Assembly (NCBI GenBank): GCA_037954325.1
Contig: JBBMNZ010000003.1
Coordinates: 26,367,892-26,431,891 of the forward strand
Length of the DNA stretch: 64,000 nucleotides
Direction: 5' to 3'
Source of the DNA: Fistularia commersonii
Lineage: Eukaryota > Chordata > Actinopteri > Syngnathiformes > Fistulariidae
The notes below the pieces were generated by a model. It had not been told where the DNA came from. It searched no databases and saw nothing but the letters and a program-made list of their open reading frames with translations. Positions 34,830 to 45,539 of the stretch are shown here, in pieces (position 1 is the stretch's first letter; every line of letters begins with the position of its first letter). Made by a program: the position numbers and the translations under genes.

Positions 34830-36404
34830 CACCACATCTCCATCTCCACCCCTGGTGATTCCTTCCAGTCCATCTCTTCCCTCCCTGATGCCTCCACATC
34901 TCCATTCCTACCCTGGGAGACTCTCTACCCCTGCTGATGCCTCCCCACATCTATGGTGAAGTTCTAGTGAAGATCTGGGATCATCTCCTCCGTCCATGCC
35001 AGGAGCTCCTGCGGCTCTTCGGCCTGCCCTTCCTGGTGGCCCCCATGGAGGCGGAGGCCCAGTGCGCGGCGCTGGACCAGGCCGAGCAGACCCACGGGAC
35101 CATCACCGACGACTCGGACGTCTGGCTCTTCGGAGGGAGGCACGTCTTCAAGAACTTCTTCAGCCACAACAAATACGTGGAACACTACCAGTACAGCGAC
35201 CTGCACAACCAGCTGGGTCCGCACCACCTTCCGGTCCTGCACCTCCTCTGGTCCTCCACCCTCGCTGATCCCCCACCTCCTCTGGTCCAGGTCTGGACCG
35301 CAACAAGCTGATCAACCTGGCCTACCTTCTGGGCAGCGACTACACGGAGGGCGTGGCCGGCGTGGGCTACGTCACCGGGATGGAGATCCTGAACGAGTTC
35401 CCCGGACCGGGACTGGAACCTCTGACTCAGCTCAGGTGGGCTTTCAGGCCTGGGTTCTCTTCATGTTCTCCTGCACATCTTCACTCCGCCTTCTGCTGAG
35501 CGAGGTTCTCCTCCCCAGGGCCTGGTGGTCGGAGGCCCAGGACAGGAGGCGCCTGGCAGCAGATCCTCGGGACACCAAGGTGAAGAGGAAGCTGAAGGAC
35601 CTGAAGCTCCGGCCCGGGTTCCCCAACCCGGCGGTGGCCGAGGCCTACCTGCGGCCCGCCGTGGACCAATCAGAGAGCTCCTTCAGCTGGGGGCGCCCGC
35701 AGATCGACATGATCAAAGAATATCCTTCCCGCTCGCGCACGTGGACACCATGTCCTCCGGGGATCTTCTCCGCCGTCCGTTCTCCTTGACCTCACCTTCA
35801 CGTTCTGTCTGAGCCGCTTCGGCTGGAGCGGCAAGAGGACCGAGGAGACCCTGCAGCCCGTCATCAAGCAGCTCGGCCTGCAGCAGGTGACCTCCAAGGG
35901 TTCTCCCCATGTTCTCCTGCCCGGACGCTCTGGAGATGTGTGTCGGTACGGTTCCTCCTCCCTGATGTTCTGGTTCCTCCCCTGCAGACTCAGCTGAGGA
36001 TCGACTCCTTCTTCCGCTTGGAGCAGCAGGAGAAGCCGGCGGTGCAGAGCCAGAGGCTGCGCCGCGCCATCACCTGCCTGAAGAGGAAGGAGCGCCAGGA
36101 GGACCTCCAGGAGGACCTCCAGGAGGACGCCGCCTCTCCACGCAAGTCCAAGAGGACGGCGGGGGACGGAGACGGCGGCGGGGGGGAGGGGCCGGCCTCC
36201 GGGGGAGGGTTCCTGGGGTCGGAGGTCACCGAGCTTAGCTCCTGCCAGGACCTGGCTCCTCCACGCAGACCTCCAAGGGCGAGGAGCTCCAGCAGCAGCA
36301 GCAGCTCCGGGGACGAGGGCGGCGGTCCGGTCGCCATGGTTACGGCCAGATCGGTGTTTGAGGGCGGCAGGCGTGGGCGGGGGAGGGGCAGGAGGAAGCA
36401 GTGA
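30590..36404 (+). CDS. ercc5: XPG structure-specific endonuclease (DNA repair)
   Basis: Makes the 3' incision in nucleotide excision repair. Fifteen coding exons fit in phase: 30590-30677, 31693-31868, 31948-32063, 32137-32238, 32368-32437, 32510-32656, 32735-32936, 33016-33906, 33975-34174, 34651-34770, 35003-35216, 35291-35435, 35519-35719, 35802-35886, 35988-36404. They sum to 3174 bp (1057 aa; human 1186). The XPG N domain starts MGVHGLWRLLESTGKPINPE and holds FVFDGDAPLL. The long acidic spacer has poly-E runs, two SPRTLLAIRRAL-type motifs and a DQ repeat. The I domain has APMEAEAQCAALD, TDDSDVWLFG and YLLGSDYTEGV. TQLRIDSFFRL is the PCNA-binding box. The C-terminus is basic. Introns 1 and 13 carry U12-type signals and intron 9 has a GC donor. 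A polyadenylation signal lies at 36495. Confidence 0.97.
30780..30960 (+). mobile_element. RTE-type LINE 3' fragment in ercc5 intron 1
   Basis: The stretch is the reverse complement of sequence similar to 17580-17720, including a block like AAAGTCACACTGAGAGG (compare CAGTGTGACTTTATCTTC). It is a short truncated copy. Confidence 0.5.
30992..31404 (-). mobile_element. Non-autonomous hAT transposon with intact target duplication
   Basis: The element starts CAGGGGTGGGCGAAC and ends GTTTGCCCAGCCCTG, which are imperfect inverted repeats. It is flanked by the identical 8-bp sequence CACTAAAC at 30984-30991 and 31405-31412, the target-site length expected for hAT elements. The minus strand keeps an 89-codon piece with ENISFLELLENFPELNDTD, resembling the hAT transposase relatives in GTF2IRD2-type genes. 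413 bp, so not autonomous. Confidence 0.85.
35720..35801 (+). other. ercc5 intron 13, U12-type AT-AC
   Basis: An 82-bp intron beginning ATATCCTTCC and ending TTCAC, with the branch-like TCCTTGAC ending at 35790, so that the branch A is 12 bases from the end. Joining AAAGA to GTTCTGTCTGAGC restores the conserved IKEFC-RFGW of XPG; no GT-AG alternative does. Confidence 0.9.
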
Positions 36405-36723
36405 GCTTCAGCGTGGAGACGTGAACCTGAGTGACCACGAGGAGCTTTTGGACCTCAAAAGGTGTTTGTGTGTCAGGAGAGCAGTGTTTTCTAATAAAGA
36501 TCTTCCTGGAGGTCTCCTTCTTTGGTCCACGTCTGGCTGCTTCTCCGCGGCTGAGGTTCCTCCTCCCCCGAGGCAGCTGCTGCCGTCCGTCACCTCCGCT
36601 GGCAGACACGCCGGAGAAGACGCGTGGATCGCTCTGGACGCTGAAACCCGAAGCCTCGGAGCTCTGAGGGCGACGCTCCCGGTTCGGACCGAAGGAGGGG
36701 GCGGGGGTTCCTCCTGAGCAGAC

Positions 36724-38149
36724 ATGGAGACCGCTGAAGACAAGCAGACGCTCAAGACGGACGGAGAAGGTAGGAGGACTTTTTAACATTCATGGCAGGA
36801 GAAACGACCCTTATGGGTTTTTTTTAGTGTCTGCTCCTCAAAAGCGAGATCTTCAGGAAACCCCTGAACTTCAGAAGATCCTGAACACGAGGTGATCCTC
36901 AAACCTCCAGCTCTTAACGTGCTCGAGCTGGCCTTCATTCCTCATACCGGCCTGGCAAGAACGTCCAGCGGCCGCCAGACCTCAGATGCCCGGGATCCCT
37001 CAGCTTTGCCAAGTGTGTGTGTGAGAGTGTGTGTGTGTGTGTGTGGAGGGGCTCTCCTGACCTTCTCTCCTTCGTTGCATCATGTCTGAGTAACGAGGTC
37101 TGGCAGGGAGCCTGGAGGAGAACATCATCTGCTCCTCCTCCACAACGTTCGGATTATTTCTGCTTGCGTTTCTGTTGAGATGTTTTGAAAGCACGTTACC
37201 TTCTCCTCTCCTGACCTGGACGCAGATGAACGTCTGGCCGAGGCCATCATGTCTCGCCGCTTCCACCCGTCCGCCGTCGGGCCGGAGACGTGGGAGGGCT
37301 ACATCTTCTCCGGCCTGGAGATCCGCATCAAAGAGTCCACGGACCTCTACGGAGCGGTGCTCTGGCCCTCGGTGGGTCCACCAGCAGCACGTTGGTCTCC
37401 AAAACATCTCCGCTCCCGAGTGACCATCTGACCCCGCCTCAGGCCCTGGTGCTGTGTCACTTCCTGGAGACCAACCGGGACCGGTACGACCTCGCCGAGA
37501 AGAACGTGATCGAGCTGGGCGCCGGGACGGGTCTGGTGACCATCGTGTGCAGTCTTCTCGGTGAGGAACCGTGCGAGAACCCGGCGGTGGTGCCGCCGGT
37601 TCACGTTGACGTCCGTCCGGTTGTTTCCATCCAGGAGCCAAGGTGACCTCCACCGACCTGCCCGAGGTGTTGGGGAACCTCCAGTACAACGTGACGCGGA
37701 ACACCAGGGGGCGCTGCAACTACACCCCTCTGGTGGGTCTGGAGGCTCCGATCGGGACGTGAAGGTGACGCGGCAGAAGATCTCACGCCGGCCGGTTCTC
37801 GTACCCGCAGGTGACGGAGCTGGTGTGGGGCCGAGACCTGGAGCCACGCTTCCCGAGGTCCACGCGACGCTTCCACTACGTCCTGGCGGCGGACGTGGTC
37901 TACGCCCACCCCCACCTGCAGGAGCTGATGGACACCTTCGACCACCTGTGCCAGGAGGACACGCAGATCCTGTGGGCCATGCGCTTCAGGCTGGACCCGG
38001 AGAACAGCTTCGTGGGACGCTTCCAGGAGCGCTTCCACCTGGAGGAGCTCTACGACCTGCCCAGCCTCAGCATCAAGCTCTACCGGGCCTGGAGGAGGAA
38101 CCCCTGGACCAAAGACCTACAGCAGGACCTCCGTTCATGTGACTGCTGA
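36724..38149 (+). CDS. mettl21e: METTL21E-type protein lysine methyltransferase
   Basis: Seven-beta-strand methyltransferase of the METTL21 family, expressed in muscle in mammals. Five exons join in phase: 36724-36769, 37226-37371, 37443-37560, 37635-37732 and 37811-38149, total 747 bp (248 aa). SAM-binding motif I is VIELGAGTGLVTIV, followed by TSTDLPEVLGNLQYN; motif post I and the later DYVLAADVVY-type motif read HYVLAADVVYAHPHL. The segments AEAIMSRRFHPS and WEGYIFSGLEIRIKES match METTL21E rather than 21C. It begins only 320 bp after the ercc5 stop, as at the human ercc5-METTL21EP locus, where the gene is a pseudogene. Here it looks intact. Confidence 0.92.
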
Positions 38150-38459
38150 GAGATACTTCTTCGTCATCTCGTCTTGTATGTATGCATGGAGGTGAAAGAT
38201 GGAGGAGATGTTCACCTGACGCCCCTCTGACGTCTGCATGTGAGAAGGTCCGTGTCAGGATATGTCAGAGTCACATTAAACGACATGAAGACCAAACAAA
38301 GGTTTGCTTGACCTGATTCACCTCCAGAAGGTCAGTGGAGGTCCACCCACATGTGAACGGGAACATCAGCGGTGGAGAACATTGCCTGGTACAGAGAGGC
38401 CCATCTGGAGAACATCACCTGAATAAAACAAGAGGGGCTGAGAAACCAGGAGAACTTCT

Positions 38460-38525
38460 GCTGAGGTGGAGAGCCTGGATGGATGGATGGTTAGATGATG
38501 GATGGATGGATGGATGGATGGTTAG
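38460..38525. repeat. (GGAT)n tetranucleotide run
   Basis: Repeated GGATGGAT units interrupted by TTAGATGAT. It lies in the gap after mettl21e, where I see no gene up to 40600. Confidence 0.8.
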
Positions 38526-38636
38526 ATGTCTCCTTAGGCTGCAAGAAAGAAGATCTTCACAGAAGCTGCTAAAAAAAACATTGTGGCAGCTGTGGATTAG
38601 CTCGTATGTGCATGTTGATGCACACTAGAAGTTGAC

Positions 38637-38637
38637 T

Positions 38638-38692
<55 letters not shown>
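38637..38692. repeat. (CA)n microsatellite
   Basis: Pure CA run of about 55 bases; another CA run lies at 38823-38850. Confidence 0.95.
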
Positions 38693-38694
<2 letters not shown>

Positions 38695-38937
38695 GTTGGA
38701 GTGTGTGATGATCTAAGGCTGCAGACCCGTCCGAGTCCCAACAGCTGCCATGCCATAAAACTAATGAGACGACAGACGAGGCTGGGCATCCAACCTGAAA
38801 CCTTCTGGAAGCTCAGAAGACACGCACACACACACACACACACACAAACACACCTGTCAATCATGCAATCATTCACGCTCTCATTTTCATCTAAGGACAG
38901 TTTACAGACTTCCATGAACCTACTGAGTGTTTTGGAC

Positions 38938-39418
38938 AGAACCCAGGCAGGAGAACATGAAGAACCCAGGTAGGAGAACGTGAAGAACCCAGGCAGGAGA
39001 ACGTGAAGAACCCAGGCAGGAGAACGTGAAGAACCCAGGCAGGAGAACGTGAAGAACCCAGGCAGGAGAACGAGAAGAACCCAGGCAGGAGAACGTGAAG
39101 AACCCAGGCAGGAGAACGAGAAGAACCCAGGCAGGAGAACGTGAAGAACCCATGCGGTAGAACGTGAAGAACCCATGCGGTAGAACGTGAAGAACCCATG
39201 CGGTAGAACGTGAAGAACCCAGGCAGGAGAACGTGAAGAACCCAGGCAGGAGAACGTGAAGAACCCAGGCAGGAGAACATGAAGAACCCAGGTAGGAGAA
39301 CATGAAGAACCCAGGCAGGAGAACGTGAAGAACCCATGCAGGAGAACGTGAAGAACCCAGGCAGGAGAACGTGAAGAACCCAGGCAGGAGAACATGAAGA
39401 ACCCAGGCAGGAGAACCG
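38938..39418. repeat. 23-bp minisatellite, about 21 units
   Basis: Unit AAGAACCCAGGCAGGAGAACGTG repeats with a 23-base period. Variants occur in clusters: CATGCGGTAG in three consecutive units near 39150-39215, and AACGAG or AACATG ends elsewhere. Because 23 is not divisible by 3 and the unit has no stop on the minus strand, all three minus frames stay open. Single or paired units occur at 58735-58800 and related ones at 15330 and 17100-17240. Confidence 0.95.
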
Positions 39419-39909
39419 CCAGACTTTAACATTAATGTTGAAGACCCCTGTGTGACCTGGAGACCCCTGAGAATAAGATCTGATGTTTTGCTCCACCACC
39501 CCAGGATGGATTCTCTTCAGGAGACATCAGTGGACTCAAAGCAGCAGGAGGTGAACCTGAGAGGTGACACCTCACCGTCAAAGCCTCCAGAATGCAGCCC
39601 CGGAGACTAATTAAGTTTATGTTTCGGCCCCTCGCCTCCTCCTCGGCGTGCCTTCCAGATCCTGTTACCTCCATCTGGGCCACCCTGGAGAAAACAACAC
39701 ACTTCAGCGCAACATGGCAGAGCTCCAGGCCAGAAGGTGGGGGAGGAAGTTCTCCTGCGGCCGAGGAGCCCGGGAGCAGGACCACCTGGACCTCGGAGAT
39801 GCTCTCCGACAGCACGGCGACGCCGAAGCGGCATCCGATCCGCAGCCGAACGTGACGACAGAAGATCCTGCATGGGAGCTTTGAGGTCTCCACTCAGCTG
39901 CAGCTTCGG

Positions 39910-39910
<1 letters not shown>

Positions 39911-39959
<49 letters not shown>
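39911..39959. repeat. (TG)n microsatellite facing a (CA)n run
   Basis: A TG run here and a CA run at 40011-40034 are 50 bases apart and complementary, so they could pair in a single strand. Confidence 0.9.
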
Positions 39960-39962
<3 letters not shown>

Positions 39963-40649
39963 GGGGGTTGGTGGATTTCTAACCCAGTCTCGAGTTCCTA
40001 ACTTCCAAAAACACACACACACACACACACACACATTTCTCCACACATGTAGGGTTTCAGGACGTGGAGGCTTCCAGAAAAGGCTGGTGGGTGGAGCCTC
40101 CACCAGGGGCAGGAGGTCCTCCCTTCATACGAGGATCTCCAGCGTCCATCCCATGTCTCCATGCCGTTTTTGTTCTTTTAATTTCTAAAAATAGGCCCCC
40201 CTTCTGATGGAGGGAGGCGTGTCCTTCAAGAAGTTCCCTAAAACCTCCTGCTCGGAGGTCGCCGATGCAGAGAGAAGGTCCTCCTGAGGAAGCACAGGTG
40301 CAGAGAGAAGGTCCTCCTGAGGAAGCACAGGTGCCGGTAGGTGGGAGGGCAGGACTCTGAGGCTCTGCTGAGTGGACCCTGGAGCTCCAGGAGATGTTTA
40401 GATGATTCCCGCCTGGTGTTGCTTGTCAGCTGCTTCTGCTTTTGGTGAAAATGAGAAGAGGGAGGTTCTCCTGGGGTTGTTCTCCTGCATGTCCAAGAGG
40501 GGTTAGCGCCCAGATTAGCTCCTCGTGGAGGGGGGTCTGTTCCAGCATGGATATGGCTGGGTGAGGTCAGGAGGTCGGGGGGATCTGAGATGAGCGTGTG
40601 AACCCAGGAGAACATCAGGTGACGTGTCTTTTGGTGTCTCAGGTTCTGC

Positions 40650-42027
40650 ATGGATTCTTCACCCACGTCCTGCATGGAGGAGCTGCATGGACCAGAGGAG
40701 GAGGAGGAGGAAGAGGAGGAGGAGGAGGAGGAGGGTAAGGAAAGATGGTGTGGTTCTTCCCGTCTCCACCTGCAGACATCTGACGTTGAGATGTTTCCAG
40801 GTGACCTCCATGGAGCCGTCGAGGAGGAGCAGCAGCAGAAGAAGCCGGCGTGGGCGCCGTGTGTCTTCAGCAGGACCGACAAGGAGGTCTTCTTCTACGC
40901 CGGGCAGGAGATCATCATCACAGAGGGTCTGGACTCCTACGCTGGAATGATATGGCCGGCGGTGAGAAGCTCTGAGCCCAATCATCTGCTGATCTCCGAT
41001 GTCGGTAGCCAATCACGGGGCGGGAGGGGCGGGGCTTAACCGGGCGGGTCAGCTGTCAATCATATGGACGTCCAGCTCGTTTGCCCTCAAGTAGATGCAG
41101 GGGTCGACGGGACCAATCATCCGCCCGGGTTCTGGAGATCCTAAAGATCTTCATGTGTCCACCAGGCTCAGGCTCTCTGCCACTACCTGGACTCTGACCG
41201 CCAGCGGCCGAGCCTCGTGGACCAGGCGGTCCTGGAGATCGGGGCGGGAACCGGCCTGGTGTCCATCGTGGCCTCGCTGCTCGGTACGTGACCCCGGACG
41301 CTGGTTTCCTCGGCGGCGAACGTTCTCCTCAAAAACTCGCCTGCGGTCCTCAGGTGCCTGGGTGACGGCCACCGACCTTCCAGAGTATCTCAGCAACCTG
41401 CGCTTCAACTTGTCCAGGAACACCAGGGGGCGCTGCAGACACACTCCTCAGGCAGCAGGTCTGTCCTGGAGCTTCAACCTGGAGGAGACCTTCCCCGCCT
41501 CCGTCTACCGCTACGACTACGTGCTGGCGGCCGACGTGGTGTATCACCACGACTTCCTGGACGAGCTGCTGGCCACCATGAAGCACTTCTGCCGGCCGGG
41601 CACCAGGCTCATCTGGGCCAACAAGGTCAGGATGGAGTCGGACCTGGTCTTCACCCGGCGCTTCACGGAGACCTTCGACACCAGCCTGCTGGCCGAGGAC
41701 GGAGACATGAAGATCTTCATGGGAACGTGCAGAGAGGAGGAGGTAGGAGGCCAGGCGGGGCCAGAAGTCCAGGAGCATCTGAGGACGGAGGAAGGACCAG
41801 AGGAAGAGGAGAGCCGAGTTGTGGACGGTGGAGAACCTGGAGATGTTCACCTCAGCGAGGAAAAAGACAGAGAAACACATGGAGTGGGAGAAGATGAGCC
41901 AGCGAGTGACCAAGAGGAGGAGATGGGTGGGTCCTCAGAGGAGGAGGAGGTGGAGGTGGAGGAGGTCACTGAGGCCACCTGCAAACTGACGACTGGCGAC
42001 GAACATCTTCCAGGTAGGTCTCACTGA
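40650..42027 (+). CDS. METTL21C-like methyltransferase, copy A, with acidic tail
   Basis: Exons 40650-40734, 40801-40961, 41166-41283 and 41354-42027 give 345 aa if the stop at 42027 is used. The N-terminus is a poly-glutamate run after MDSSPTSCMEELHG. The core has VFFYAGQEIIITEGLDSYAG, VLEIGAGTGLVSIVASLLG (SAM motif I), VTATDLPEYLSNLRFN and YDYVLAADVVYHHDFLDELL. The methyltransferase domain ends near KIFMGTCR. After that, about 97 acidic residues have no counterpart in human METTL21C. The acidic exon contains a good donor (CAG then GTAGGT at 42014) just before its stop. The intron that splits this region in mettl21e is missing. Likely a mettl21c paralog; the exact symbol is unsure. Confidence 0.85.
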
Positions 42028-42333
42028 GGAGGACGGTGGAGGCTTCAAAGGGTCTACTGGAGGTCAACTGAAGTCCACACACTTCTTCCTTCTGCATGGA
42101 TCTCCAGGAAACACTACTACTAGTACTACCACCTCCTGAAAGATAAACTACTAACCCTCCTCCTGGTACTAGTTCTCCTACTACCTCCACTTCTCCTGCC
42201 ACTACCAGTGCTAATGTTTTCTTGTTGATGTCCAACCGTCTGCAAAGCAATGATGGAAATGACTCCAAACATCTACTGAAGGACATTCCAATGATCTTGA
42301 GGACCTCCTTCTGCTGTTCTCGTGCTCCTCCAG

Positions 42334-43125
42334 CCTCGGGGCAGCCGGCATCTCCAGGCTGGGTTCCAGGCACCTGGATGGGCTTCGGCAGGGACGTTTA
42401 CCGCTTCGCCCGGCAGGACATCATCATCTACGAGTCCATCGACTCCTTCGGCGCCGTCATGTGGCCTGCGGTGAGTCCTGGGGGGGCCGGGGAAGGTCTT
42501 CCACGTTATCTTCTGGCATCTTCTCGCCCTGCAGGCTCTGGCTCTGTGCTCGCTCCTGGACGACCCCGGGAGTCCGGTGGAGCTCAGGGGGACGGAGGTT
42601 CTGGAGCTGGGCGCCGGGACGGGCCTGGTGTCCATCGTGGCCAGCCTGCTGGGTGAGCCGTCCTGACGGAGCTTTAGATGGTTTGAGAACCCGCGGCATC
42701 TCGAGAAGTTCCCGCCTGGAACACCGTTTGTCTCCTCAGGAGCTTCGGTCACCGCGACGGACCTGCCCGAGGTGCTGGGCAACCTCAGGTCCAACCTGAT
42801 GAGGAACACCAGGGGGCGCTGCACGCACACGCCTCGGGTGGAGGCCCTGTCCTGGAGCTTCAACCTGGAGGAGACCTTCCCCGCCTCCGTCTACCGCTAC
42901 GACTACGTGCTGGCGGCCGACGTGGTGTATCACCACGACTTCCTGGACGAGCTGCTGGCCACCATGAAGCACTTCTGCCGGCCGGGCACCAGGCTCATCT
43001 GGGCCAACAAGGTCAGGATGGAGTCGGACCTGGTCTTCACCCGGCGCTTCACGGAGACCTTCGACACCAGCCTGCTGGCCGAGAACGGAGACATGAAGAT
43101 CTTCATGGGAACGTGCAGGAAGTGA
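42334..43125 (+). CDS. METTL21C-like methyltransferase domain, copy B
   Basis: Exons 42334-42470, 42535-42652 and 42740-43125 encode a second methyltransferase: VYRFARQDIIIYESIDSFGA, VLELGAGTGLVSIVASLLG, VTATDLPEVLGNLRSNLMRN and YDYVLAADVVYHHDFLDELL, ending GTCRK. No separate first exon was found. The acceptor at 42333 is phase 1 and fits both the phase-1 donor at 42014 of copy A and a possible unseen own first exon. An internal ATG at 42377 could also start a shorter protein. From 42847 on, the sequence is almost identical to copy A. Confidence 0.85.
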
Positions 43126-45539
43126 AGGACTGCCGGACCACGTAGTGTAAAGAAAGGCGGAGAAGTTTGAGATGAGCTCCGCTCGGTCTGGTCCTCTTCC
43201 ACCGCCGTCCAGGTCTGAGAAGGTCCGACCCGCAGGGACACCACGAGAAGCACAACCTAGCATGTTCTTATCTCCTTGCTGTAGTTACCCCACGCTCAGA
43301 ATGTCTGGAAGGAGACGTGAAGAGCAGCTGAGGTGGAGATGGTCCTCTACCAGGGGACTTCTTGTTCTTCACGATCACCTGAAACCAAGCCCTCCTGTTT
43401 GTTTGTCACGTGAAACATCTCCGCTGCATGCCAGGCCTCCACTGAACTCCTGCAGAGATCTACTGTGATTATTATTCTTGTTGCTTGAGAGTTTTTATAT
43501 TCAAAGGAAGCAGGTGACCTCCACAGGCTGGACCTCCAAGGCTGGAGTCTGGAGGTCCGGCCCAGATTGGAAGAACCGACATCTTCTCCTACTGAGGGAA
43601 GAACTCCACCCTCAGCCCGGGCCGGGATGAGTCCGTGGAGGTCAACCGGAGGTTCTGGTCCCTGAGCGGAGGGCCGAGAGGAGGAGACCTGCTGACGTAC
43701 CTTCATGTCTTCACCCCGATCCTGTAAATGAGAGGTTGAGTCTGGAGGTGTGTCTTCTGGCTGAGGGTCACGTTGGAGCGGCTCTAACAATACACTGAGA
43801 AGAACGCTTCCTTGCTTGAACGCTCCGTTGTGTTCTTCAATGTTTCTCCTCCGACCCGCTATCTCAGACACGTGCACATCTAGATGGAGGCGACTCCACC
43901 ACAAACAAACCAGCGCACACATTTGATTCTTCCAAAAGAAAATGGGTTTTATTGAGTCCTTCTCGGTCTTTGCGAGGCTCGGCGGAGCCTCCTGCCCGAG
44001 GAGGAGCGGGTACGAGGTCCTCCTCGGAGCAGGAGGACCTCCTGACGCCCTGGACCGCATTGGCATTTCAGCGACGGACGGACGGAACCGCAGACAGATA
44101 TGAGGGTCCATCCGGTGCCGGAGGAGGACGGCTCGGGTTCCCCGAGACCCGAACACAGGACGGAGGAGGAGGAGGGTCAAAGGGCCTTTCTCTCAGAGGT
44201 TAAAACCAAATATGTAGCAGCTACGTGGGGTTCCATCAGCTGGGAGGAACCACACCGGGGTCTGGGTGCACGAGAACCCGCTTCCTTCGGGTGGATGTTT
44301 AGGAAGGTCTCCGTTTCTGAAAGCGTCTCGGAAGAAGTTGACTCGGTCTCGAAGACGAGGGGAGGGTCCGGCAGGAGAAGGTGGACCGCGCAACCCCTTC
44401 ACAAGCGTGAGGAGAACCAGCTCCTCGGGTTCGGACACGAGGTCCTCCTCCATCTTCTGACGGGTGGATGGACGGGCCGCCGTTTGGCACCACTGTCCGG
44501 ACACGACCCCCCCCCCCCCCCCCAGGAGTCATGTGACCCTCCACATTCGGGGTCAGGGGTCACATGAGGGGGTCTTCAGGAAGTCAAGCAGCTCCGGATC
44601 CACATGCTAACGGCTAACAGCTAACGGCGTGACTCCAGCAGCCGTCCAATCGTATCGATCCGTGCCGACTGAACCAGCATGAAACCACAAGAGCTTGGAT
44701 TTTATTCGCTGTCACCTCCTACAAAGTGTGAAGAATTTAAAAAAAAAAAAAAAACAAATCTAGTGATGGGTCTTCTTTTTAAGATGGGGGGGGTCAAAGT
44801 GTGTGCTCCTTTTAAAAGCTAAAGAATAATTAAAAACAAAAAACACACACCCATGCCTTTCCGCTAGAACATCACTCTCCGGCGTCCACACCCGAAGTCA
44901 AGCACTCTGAAGGACATCTCCGCACGCTTTCAAACCAACCTCCTCTCCTGACGGCCCACCAGACATGCAGATACGCAAAACCCTGCCTGGACAGAGGAAC
45001 CAAACATCTGTCCGTCCTCTGGTGGAGCAAGGACGGACATCACGACTGCCACCGACGGACCTCCTCCGGGAGGGGGGGGGGGGGGGGGGGGAGACGACCT
45101 TCTCAAGCGGCGAGATGTTAAGCAGCCCGTGGAACCTGAAGGCAAAGGTCTAGGAAGGCACCTCAGATGCAAAGGAGCAACCCGGCGGAGGTGGACGGAA
45201 AGACCTCAGACGGGGCGTGGAGATTAAAAACAATTAGAAAGGTGGCGGCGGGGAGGGGCTGCAAACACACACTAACAGCCGGTTCTGCACGGTCGCGGTT
45301 GCGGGTCGGGGGGTTCTGGAGACGGAGGCGGGGGGGCCGCGGCCTGGTAAGGTGTCGAGTGCTTCGAGTCTTTTTTTATTTTCTTTTTTAGGCCTCGGCC
45401 TACGTCTAACATCTAAGAAGACGAGAATCCTCTGGAAGCTGCTCAGGTGCATAGTCCACGTGGCCCGCGGAGGGTTGGGGGTGGGCGGGGGGGTTCGAAC
45501 CTGCGACCGTTCCATGCTCATGCACGTGTCCGAGGCGGC
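43126..45539. other. Gap between mettl21c-like copies and tpp2
   Basis: The two genes converge. I see 3' UTR-like sequence, a C run at 44510-44523, an A run near 44738-44756 and a G run near 45068-45091. No gene is supported; long frames here lack any recognisable domain. Confidence 0.5.

Noticed and set aside
38625..39499. Long minus-strand frames of 170-256 codons with a repeated SCLGSSRSPAWVLHVLLPG-like peptide
   Set aside because: Produced by a stop-free 23-bp minisatellite in all three frames; no conserved flanking protein.
41350..43263. Two similar minus-strand frames (187 and 175 codons) opposite the METTL21C-like copies
   Set aside because: They resemble each other only because the plus-strand exons are near-identical. 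No start context or domain supports them.
44500..45095. C and G runs as functional G-quadruplex elements
   Set aside because: Single homopolymer runs in intergenic DNA, prone to assembly error; no gene context supports a role.
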